The position numbers were made by a program, and so were the translations under genes. This document shows, in pieces, positions 35,101 to 39,632 of a stretch of DNA of 39,632 nucleotides (the first letter of the stretch is position 1; every line of letters begins with the position of its first letter). Source of the DNA: an uncultured Lachnospiraceae bacterium. GTDB lineage: Bacteria > Bacillota > Clostridia > Lachnospirales > Lachnospiraceae. Location of the stretch: NCBI GenBank assembly GCA_934437985.1, contig CAKSBI010000021.1, positions 1 to 39,632 of the forward strand, written 5' to 3'. The notes under the pieces were generated by a model. The model worked only from the letters and a program-made list of their open reading frames with translations. It did no database searches and was not told the DNA's origin.

Positions 35101-35939
35101 TCTTTGGTATTCCATTCCTTAAATCTGTATCCCTTTCTCGCCGGAACCTTCTTTGAGAGTGTCAGTGTAACATTCTTTTCCTTTGTCTGTTCACCAGGCA
35201 TATTAAGAAGCTTCGCTCCACCCTCAGAGCTATACATTACAGCATACTGGCCTGACTGCAAGCTGTTGGATGCATATCCATCCATTGCAGCAAGCTCCTC
35301 AACAGTAACATCTGTGTCTGCATCAGATTCCCATCTGATGTATTCACCAACATCACGTCCCTGGTTACCGCTGAGATAATAACCAAATCCATTATCAGTG
35401 TGAAAATAGAGTCCGTTATTGTCTGCTTTTCCAACAGTACCCAGTGTCACAACTCCCTCAAAACCATCAGTATAGTACTCCTGCATATAACTGATTGCTG
35501 TACTTGTAAGACATACATTGGTTCTAAGACCAATCCTTGAGGATGTTGAAAACCGGCTGCTCCTGCTGCTGACAACAGGAGTTCCATCATCCTCATACAG
35601 GCACAGTGCCAGCGGCCAGTCCGGATCACCTGAATACTTTAATACAAAGTGCTTTCCTTCCATCATGGCTTTGGTAAACTGATGTCCTGTAGACGCATTT
35701 GCATGTCCCCATGATGCATCATACGGCAGATTATTAAGTCTGCCGTAGCTCATAATATAGTCAAATAACTGGTCAATGCCATAGCTTCCTGCAAATATAC
35801 CTGTAGTATATTCACCATCAATTATCGCATTACCTGTCTGTGCGGCCTTTGACCTCGCTGTATCCATTGAAACCGAGGACACAAGCATTGCCGCTGTGAG
35901 CATATAACATATTACACGTTTAACAATTCTTTTGTTCAT
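29139..35939 (-). CDS. Giant secreted multidomain protein with InlB-type repeats and FnIII-like C-terminus
   Basis: This 2266-residue protein has an N-terminal signal peptide (basic start, hydrophobic core to about residue 24, cleavage near 32-35). Residues 41-306 and 307-572 are a tandem duplication. Each unit has a domain with YDAS-x7-8-GHQF and YSGDPDWPxAL motifs and ends in a Listeria-Bacteroides (InlB B) repeat with WNTKxDGTG and YAxW. A Big-like domain at about 600-700, long beta-rich regions, a possible beta-propeller-like stretch at about 1310-1680 and two CARDB-like domains at about 1725-1960 follow. A Pro/Thr/Ala linker covers about 2043-2165. The last 100 residues are a lysine-rich FnIII-like module. 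There is no LPxTG motif or other recognised anchor. The role is probably surface or adhesion related, but unproven. ATG at 35939 has GGAGG six bases upstream. Confidence 0.9.
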   Translation of the reverse strand: MNKRIVKRVICYMLTAAMLVSSVSMDTARSKAAQTGNAIIDGEYTTGIFAGSYGIDQLFDYIMSYGRLNNLPYDASWGHANASTGHQFTKAMMEGKHFVLKYSGDPDWPLALCLYEDDGTPVVSSRSSRFSTSSRIGLRTNVCLTSTAISYMQEYYTDGFEGVVTLGTVGKADNNGLYFHTDNGFGYYLSGNQGRDVGEYIRWESDADTDVTVEELAAMDGYASNSLQSGQYAVMYSSEGGAKLLNMPGEQTKEKNVTLTLSKKVPARKGYRFKEWNTKEDGTGTSYQPGAEYTKNAVVTLYAMWTRYYESGLFGAKLGKNQIFDNVTSRNMINGNCYDASYGDASFSSGHQFKDAQLEDRFFVFRYSGDPDWPVALFMYDEDGTPVTKSTTDRLPRESAVGEEDNLCLTTKGKAYMEDTYSDGIKGLLCQGRVEQYDENGVTFVSMNGFGYYASINRGYKKGDYIEWYDIVESDNVEVEELDAIDTFADALLFDGEYAIIYNENADDIIENFPETQKKKDLYSSIITMEQPVRNGYEFVGWNTKSDGTGDSYPAGARYTGKGVLTVYAIWEEEEKESLALYEDGKQISRNYVISNDAAVEKMIEKSETAEEFYSALNNISMTRILEIKGGYSGDSNYNAVSADENIAACQVEGNILTLSGKNDGFTYVTVTDEASGQICRLSVNVKTLKDNLFIIRPVTNDDYKDYLTDNNKVSYSAGKKQGKKVTWETAGVNAASVKQLSNDDCVVWKPALSSLKISAACGLNTTLVPIADMQSGEVNGAYPINNYYISSAYRQNITLADSTGSGISSNFTVKAFLIDNGGNILAEDTKTFTADIAKTAYSTDVSFDGVDSLENADVLLEVTAENNTYKPKLVQYPVYSKGQQVNAGTKIQLEDATSAVTDTKNIVNIADENGKNVCNMVLDKNDKKTIVVTSCSEAGHSIVFKVADTEVTADKEESIHYDGMVNEWKKSTFNITGDNVPTGRSNVKLIIRNSSNDIISTQTTQFNITNIANIPSPEKPENIQFLGDFDTPTLSAGSIINRSLKFNFPKYLPMKISYQDTDDPLKKTFMIAIGNAGLDEDNVVAAVTETINDLKDNNLTKTLSGYAFGNADFVNGKWVMTYTGGGIAGSIQYEFGFNNNVVVGFVPLYYGMKVGCTAKVDALLSGSNSYHNKFVGMDFSTNNLKLTSQYNFVTDILVGVQGYVGASGGVGFDGKVVKLKFGVEGQLSLEYDHRVVIFKDLDNTKTYDGGHLDFSGRIGLNFEFKLLFIKYKKEIVGTGFNTGKDFRDWSKFPAGRPNLLEFAGMQNENAKLLALAPKEDQEWYNYINPYISPVISGDGSSMAMTYTDSLDELDTVNPAISNKDGSSWSEPEVLTDWRTTGKKQTVNAIDYDTDGSLKVLAFDALSYDNIDAESDNISSDEFNNSANTGEIHVYVNGVHTQLTDNAVSDIAPVVSVRNGKAIVVWQSDKYNLDSINENAVKQDMQGEKKLYFSFYDGEKWSAPVCLENGEIEGVQAYDTAISDDGEAMVIASMGTSDLLKERELFSYIIDNGTIKSVNRITCNEYGETQPRVKYVTDNDGMFLAGWQQSEYENDSVKNSCVILKGFNKDGSANDFMVTDNGDITENFDFVKGGDTINSSAVCWYDTGADTLSHTYVKYINKTPASLSMKYTLNGTSSENESIVGSTVIKDEDSFTAVSAAQVQKENSQEDDTEQPARLIFSHKTIDNAVTDAAADAFDQNIIPSSNINVTISFTNAGRNAMNSITVKNNGTTVVDNYPVSVGSGENGQVKFVYALGEELKNEDFVIEADNGATATAKLVLLGTDIVAANPELTGTVSGGERIMQAVISNAGTAALKDTDKIYVNFSSGDNKNIKVNPLSGGAAWDEVSEQIIISGSDAIDAVNSGEYILQFGYKPEFDDDSDTVAFALEATAYNNSMVSLDELNVADNSASFSIVKPSAVYDTQLVYDAIIENGNITAVKVTNQYETAIKTGIKVSNGSDSKTINVNLAAEESKTYAVSLPVSDSLGYTVAEYGEDESEVILPSEKPSPAPSDTAEPSPAPTNTAGPTAAPSDTAEPSPAPTNTAGPTATPADTAQPSPTPSDKAEPTPTPDNTAEPTPVPTNTVKPTRTPRPTRTPVVTRTPRPQKTSAPVRTLAPRKTFAPATEAPEIKVGKASIKKLKNISKRKVVITVKPVAGARGYRIFYSTSKKFKNAKTRTIYGKKGTLAALKKGKTYYLKVQAFVKGYNGLNVYGKASKVKKIKIKK
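29581..29803. repeat. 60-bp tandem repeat encoding the Pro/Thr/Ala linker
   Basis: A 60-base unit recurs at least three times in exact register (starting at 29641, 29701 and 29761) with internal 30-base similarity extending to about 29581. It encodes alternating PSPAPTNTA and PSDTAEP blocks, typical of variable-length extracellular stalks. Confidence 0.88.
34224..35819 (-). repeat. Tandem duplication of about 265 codons in the giant protein
   Basis: Residues 41-306 and 307-572 align with a constant offset of 265-266. Shared motifs are YDAS(W/Y)G, GHQF, YSGDPDWP(L/V)AL, DGTPV, GFGYY, VEEL(A/D)A and WNTKxDGTG. The DNA has diverged more than the protein, so the duplication is old. Confidence 0.88.
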
Positions 35940-35980
35940 AAGCTCCCTCCTTATTAATTATATATTACTACATAATATAT

Positions 35981-36009
35981 ATTATATTATCTTTTTATAT
36001 TATCGTAAA
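35981..36009 (-). promoter_or_regulatory. Promoter of the giant secreted protein gene
   Basis: The minus strand reads TTTACG, 17 bases, TATAAT, about 40 bases before the start codon, followed by a very AT-rich leader and a strong GGAGG site. Confidence 0.55.
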
Positions 36010-36054
36010 TATAGGTTAACTTTTTAACACCAATATTATATTATTTTATATCGC

Positions 36055-37422
36055 TTATAACCTTTCTGCAATCTGTCTTGCAACATATACCCCGCTTGCA
36101 GAAGCATGCGAAAGTGAATGTGTAATACCGCTTCCGTCACCAATAACATATAAGTTTTCATGGCGTGTCATCAGATTATTATCAACTTCAACTTCCATAT
36201 TATAGAACTTCACCTCTACACCATAAAGCAGGGTATCATCATTAGCCGTACCAGGTGCGACCTTATCAAGTGCATATATCATCTCAATGATACCATCCAG
36301 GATCCTCTTGGGAAGAACAAGGCTTAAATCCCCGGCCGTGGCATTAAGTGTTGGCACGGTAAATGATTCCCTTATCCTCTTTTCCGTACTTCTGTGTCCG
36401 CGGACAAGATCCCCGAAACGCTGTACTATCACTCCACCCCCAAGCATATTACTAAGCCTTGCAATACTTTCACCATATCCGTTTGAATCCTTAAACGGCT
36501 CTGAGAAATGCTTGGCAACCAGAAGTGCAAAGTTAGTATTCTTAGTCTGCTTTGAAGGGTCCTCATAGCTGTGTCCGTTAACTGTAACTATCCCGTTAGT
36601 ATTCTCGTTAACAACAGCCCCCTTGGGGTTCATGCAAAATGTACGTACAAGATCCTCGTATTTTTCTGTACGGTACACAATCTTACTCTCATATAATTCA
36701 TCAGTAAGGTGTGAAAAAATCTCAGCAGGCAGCTCAACACGTACTCCAATATCTACACGGTTTGAATTGGTCTCAATACCAAGGTCACGGCAGACCTTTT
36801 CCATCCACTTGCTTCCACTGCGCCCTGCCGAAATAACACACTTGCTGCCCTCATATATGTTATCGCCACAATGTATTCTGTATCCGCCATCAATCTTCTC
36901 TACAGAATCAACCATGCAGTCAAAATGGAACTCGACAAAATCCTTAAGGTGGTCATATATATTCTCAAGGACAATATAGTTGACATCTGTTCCAAGGTGG
37001 CGCACTGATGCATCAAGGAGATGCAGGCCGTTCTGCATACAAGTCTTCTTGATATCACTGCCCGTTGTTGAATAAAGCTTTGTTCCCGCACCGCCAAAAC
37101 GCAGATTAATCTTATCAACATATTCCATAAGCTCAATCGCTGACTGCTTACCTATGTATTCATACAATGTTCCACCAAAATCGTTCGTTATATTGTACTT
37201 TCCATCAGAGAACGCCCCCGCTCCCCCAAAACCGCTCATAATAGAACAGCTCTTACAATGAATGCACGACTTAATCTTATTGCCATCAATAGGGCACACA
37301 CGCTTTTTAAGCTCATGTCCCATCTCAAATACCGCAGCTTTCAGGCCTGGGTTCTTCTCCATCAATTCATACGCAGTAAATATACCTCCCGGTCCCGCTC
37401 CAATAATCAATACATCATACAT
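36055..37422 (-). CDS. FAD-dependent dehydrogenase (COG2509 type)
   Basis: This 455-residue flavoprotein begins YDVLIIGAGPGGIFTAYELM, the FAD-binding motif. It has a cysteine cluster (CPIDGNKIKSCIHCKSC) and then SGFGGAGAFSDGKYN, the hallmark of the uncharacterised COG2509 NAD(FAD)-utilising dehydrogenases. The C-terminus has VIGDGSGITHSLSHASASG. The four cysteines could bind an iron-sulphur cluster or zinc, which is not established. ATG at 37422 has GGAGG nine bases upstream; an ATG at 37428 is only three bases from that site. The substrate is unknown. It lies 126 bases downstream of the GGDEF gene and might be cotranscribed. Confidence 0.87.
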   Translation of the reverse strand: MYDVLIIGAGPGGIFTAYELMEKNPGLKAAVFEMGHELKKRVCPIDGNKIKSCIHCKSCSIMSGFGGAGAFSDGKYNITNDFGGTLYEYIGKQSAIELMEYVDKINLRFGGAGTKLYSTTGSDIKKTCMQNGLHLLDASVRHLGTDVNYIVLENIYDHLKDFVEFHFDCMVDSVEKIDGGYRIHCGDNIYEGSKCVISAGRSGSKWMEKVCRDLGIETNSNRVDIGVRVELPAEIFSHLTDELYESKIVYRTEKYEDLVRTFCMNPKGAVVNENTNGIVTVNGHSYEDPSKQTKNTNFALLVAKHFSEPFKDSNGYGESIARLSNMLGGGVIVQRFGDLVRGHRSTEKRIRESFTVPTLNATAGDLSLVLPKRILDGIIEMIYALDKVAPGTANDDTLLYGVEVKFYNMEVEVDNNLMTRHENLYVIGDGSGITHSLSHASASGVYVARQIAERL

Positions 37423-37547
37423 AACCATATACCTCCTTTTATTGCCATATGCCGTCTTCTGAAAACACATACAAAAAGGTCATCCGCTTCTACACGATAA
37501 CACCACTCATCCTGCGCAATAAAAAAATATCATTTACGGCAATTATT

Positions 37548-38804
37548 TTAATTCATCCATGTCACATCATTAATAAATACATAGTAAACATCACCATACA
37601 TCTCTGTATGCACAAACCTCCCATAATCAATAACCATCTTCTCCGACCCATCCCTGCAGATAATCCTGTACTTAAGACGGTCAATATCACTATCCTTATT
37701 AATCTGCTTAGATATATCGCTTTCGACAATCTTAAGATCATCCGGATGGACCATCCCCTTAAATGAGTTTCCCGTAAGCTCAAGAAATTCCCTTTCATTT
37801 TCACACTTAAAAAGCTTCAAAAGCTCCTGATTATATGTTATCAGCTTTTCATCGCTGTCAGCACAGTATATAAAGAATCCACCCGGTATTAATTCTGCAA
37901 CTTCTTCAACCTTTTTTAACGCCTCTTCCGTATCGACATAAGAACGCCTTCTGCACTTATGCATTTTATTCTCATAATGAAGGCTCTTATCCAGATACAT
38001 CCTTTTATCTGCAATCGCCACATTTTTTTCAAGATTCTTTGAATGCTCCAGCCATACACTTCCAACTGCCGCCGAATAATCATTTTCCCATCGCTCCACA
38101 AGTCTCTTAAGCTTATCCTCAAATATATCTTTTTTATCATCAAATGACAGTATTACAAATTCATCTCCACCAAAACGATATCTCTCCGCATCCAGAAATA
38201 TCTCCGAAACATTCTTCGCCATTGATGCAATCAGCTCATCCCCGGCCTTATGCCCCCTATTATCATTAATCTCCTTAAGCCCATTGATATCCATAAATAC
38301 CACGCCCACAGGCCTCATGCTTTTTTCTTTATCATGTTCAATAGAATCAATATCTTTATAATATGTCGTACGTGTCTTAAATCCCGTCAGGGCATCAATT
38401 TCCAGTTTTGAGATAATACCATCACTCTCTACTAACCGTATGATATTATCCACACGCAATTGCACGATCAGCCGGTTATACGGCTTAACAATAAAGTCAG
38501 CTGCCCCAAGCTCAAGGCATCGTTTTTCATCACTGACACTGTCTAAAACTGTAGTAACGATAACCGGTATCTTACTGTAAACCGGATCCTGCCCCACATA
38601 TTCCAGGAATTCAAATCCATTCATAACCGGCATTCGGATATCCAGCAGAATTGCCGATATATCCTGCCCTTTCTCCATGAGGATACCAAGTCCTTCCTTA
38701 CCATTAACGGCCGAAAGGACATTATACTTTTCGCCCAGAATGCCTGCAAGAAGCAGCCTGTTCATTTCATTGTCTTCTATCATAAGAAGCGTTCTCCTGT
38801 TCAT
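37548..38804 (-). CDS. Response regulator with GGDEF and C-terminal PAS domains
   Basis: This 418-residue protein has a receiver domain at 1-120 (acidic pair E10/D11, phospho-acceptor D55, T84, K107). A GGDEF domain follows at about 133-290 with an intact GGDEF motif at 212-216, so cyclic di-GMP synthesis is likely. No RxxD product-inhibition site precedes the motif. A PAS-like domain at about 300-418 ends the protein. There is no EAL domain. The cognate kinase is not adjacent. ATG at 38804 has AAGGAGG seven bases upstream. The REC-GGDEF-PAS order is unusual, because PAS domains usually precede GGDEF. Confidence 0.9.
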   Translation of the reverse strand: MNRRTLLMIEDNEMNRLLLAGILGEKYNVLSAVNGKEGLGILMEKGQDISAILLDIRMPVMNGFEFLEYVGQDPVYSKIPVIVTTVLDSVSDEKRCLELGAADFIVKPYNRLIVQLRVDNIIRLVESDGIISKLEIDALTGFKTRTTYYKDIDSIEHDKEKSMRPVGVVFMDINGLKEINDNRGHKAGDELIASMAKNVSEIFLDAERYRFGGDEFVILSFDDKKDIFEDKLKRLVERWENDYSAAVGSVWLEHSKNLEKNVAIADKRMYLDKSLHYENKMHKCRRRSYVDTEEALKKVEEVAELIPGGFFIYCADSDEKLITYNQELLKLFKCENEREFLELTGNSFKGMVHPDDLKIVESDISKQINKDSDIDRLKYRIICRDGSEKMVIDYGRFVHTEMYGDVYYVFINDVTWMN

Positions 38805-38939
38805 GCATCATCCTCCTTAACCTTATCCCCATATCGAAACAAGACTAAAATTATAATACATTCTCTGTATCTTATAGTCAATCAATTTTAACTCCTGCAG
38901 ACAGGTTTCAGTCAATGCAATACCATTTTTTACCGATTT

Positions 38940-39366
38940 TCATTTTATCCGCAGCCACGGATAATGCTGAGATTTTTGCTTTTTTTCAAATGCATTCCTT
39001 TTTTTGCAGTCTTCTTGTAATTCTGCATCTGAAAAGTATTCTTTTACGTCCTTATACAGGTTGCTCTGGTTTTTCTTCAATGCCAGAACATAATCTGCCC
39101 GCTTCTGTCTGATCTTTTCTGCTATGTCGGTCTGTGTCCCCATTGCATCTATCGTAATGATCTGACCTTTGATCCGGATCTTTTCCAGCAGTTCCGGGAT
39201 TGCTGTTATTTCATTACTTTTTTCCCCGACTGATTTCTGCCCCAGACAAAAGCCATCCTCTTTGCTCCATGCAGAAACAACATGGCTTGCTTTTTCCTCT
39301 CCACGCTTATTTGAACGCATGGTCTTTCCATCTATACAGATGATCCAACGCATCCAAAGGTATGGT
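38940..39366 (-). pseudogene. ISAs1-family transposase remnant
   Basis: The reading frame from about 39366 (continuing to 39416 without family similarity) encodes the central part of an ISAs1/H-repeat DDE transposase. The start is ICIDGKTMRSN (first catalytic Asp), then SAWSKEDGFCLGQ, EITAIPELLEKI, ITIDAMGTQTDIAEKI (second Asp) and ADYVLALKKNQ. The N-terminal part and the C-terminal part, including the catalytic Glu region, are missing; the frame ends in PWLRIK and a stop. About 140 of a usual 360-390 residues remain. No terminal inverted repeats or target duplication were found, so the element is dead and both ends are lost. Confidence 0.85.
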
Positions 39367-39501
39367 TGCATGTACAAAAGAAAATGTAGCTTCTTCCGGA
39401 TTATCTGACAAGCCAATCAGCTTCCTGTTATAATACCCATCAATACGCATATACTATCTATATTTCTATCCGCATCGAACAAGACAACTTATTCATAATA
39501 G

Positions 39502-39519
39502 TGTCTTGTGTGCAAGACA
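39502..39519. promoter_or_regulatory. Palindromic operator overlapping a -35 box
   Basis: TGTCTTG and CAAGACA form a perfect 7-bp inverted repeat with a TGTG centre. A third half site CAAGACA lies at 39480-39486. The palindrome covers the -35 box of the promoter at 39506-39534, so a bound protein would block transcription. Confidence 0.6.
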
Positions 39520-39534
39520 TTATTGGTATATAAT
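39506..39534 (+). promoter_or_regulatory. Promoter of the right-edge gene
   Basis: TTGTGT, 17 bases, TATAAT on the plus strand, 30 bases before the ATG at 39565. Confidence 0.7.
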
Positions 39535-39564
39535 TATCTCATATAGAAAGAGGTAACATATATT

Positions 39565-39632
39565 ATGAATCGAGATACTTTAAAACAAATCATGATTGAT
39601 CAAAAAGATATTTATCTCAACAATCCATTAAT
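39565..39632 (+). CDS. Partial gene, probably AAA ATPase (DUF4143 type)
   Basis: Only the first 22 codons are present (MNRDTLKQIMIDQKDIYLNN and on), running off the window. An AGAGG site lies 11 bases before the ATG, behind a good promoter and operator. The N-terminus (N/R-R-x-x-L-K-Q-I, then a short acidic/basic helix) resembles the start of archaeal-type ATPases of the DUF4143 group common in gut Bacillota. With no Walker motif in view this is a tentative identification. Confidence 0.5.
   Translation, partial: MNRDTLKQIMIDQKDIYLNNPL

Noticed and set aside
38820..38880. Promoter of the REC-GGDEF-PAS gene
   Set aside because: TATAAT is present, but the nearest TTGACT is 20 bases upstream, outside the usual spacing.
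1..39632. tRNA, rRNA or CRISPR features
   Set aside because: Reading both strands, I saw no cloverleaf-like CCA-ended segments, no rRNA sequence and no regularly spaced direct repeats with unique spacers.

Overview
The window is about 40 kb of a Gram-positive anaerobe and most resembles a gut Lachnospiraceae (Bacillota, Clostridia). The signs are strong AGGAGG-type ribosome binding sites, Bacillus-type -35/-10 promoters, a FeoA-FeoB fusion, a TrpXYZ-like ABC importer, an ECF thiazole component (ThiW), and a huge secreted protein with an S/P/T-rich linker and a lysine-rich FnIII-like tail. The genus cannot be fixed from sequence reading alone. No rRNA, tRNA, CRISPR array or intact prophage is visible. 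Most genes lie on the minus strand.

Region by region. (1) 91-5864, minus: a tightly packed operon encoding an SPFH/virion-core-like protein with zinc ribbons, a zinc-ribbon membrane protein, a TPM-domain membrane protein and the iron transporter FeoAB. The first three resemble the Bacillus subtilis YdjI/YdjG/YdjH membrane-stress partners of PspA, but no pspA is present. (2) 5952-6620: a DnaQ-like exonuclease. (3) 6757-9658: a promoter, lipoprotein, permease, ATPase and terminator of a TrpXYZ-like amino-acid importer. (4) 9655-11885: an OPT-family transporter coupled to an orphan PqqD-like protein. (5) 12161-14533: a LiaF-like membrane protein and a duplicated PF06541-type membrane protein, transcribed divergently.

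(6) 14593-20425, minus: a six-gene redox operon. It encodes an ornithine-cyclodeaminase/mu-crystallin homologue, a small [2Fe-2S] protein, an FAD protein with two [4Fe-4S] clusters, a BFD-like [2Fe-2S] protein, a DAO-family flavoenzyme and an iron-dependent alcohol dehydrogenase. The set parallels opine, hydroxyproline and sarcosine oxidase systems and is the most interesting metabolic cluster here. (7) 20717-23366: thiamine salvage genes thiD-thiW-thiM plus an HD-domain protein, followed by a possible 46-residue ORF. (8) 23569-25755: a short MetE-like methyltransferase with a structured leader, preceded by a LysR regulator. (9) 25911-27849, plus: a cytidylate-kinase-like protein overlapping a MATE exporter. 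(10) 27866-29044: a cation:proton antiporter.

(11) 29139-35939: a 2266-residue secreted protein whose N-terminus holds a tandem duplication of about 265 residues that I do not recognise apart from its InlB-type repeats. (12) 36055-38804: an FAD dehydrogenase and a REC-GGDEF-PAS signalling protein. (13) 38940-39632: an ISAs1-family transposase remnant, then a promoter with a palindromic operator driving a gene (probably an AAA ATPase) that runs off the window.

Many starts given here are internal to the longest possible reading frame. In each such case a ribosome binding site and family length decided the choice.
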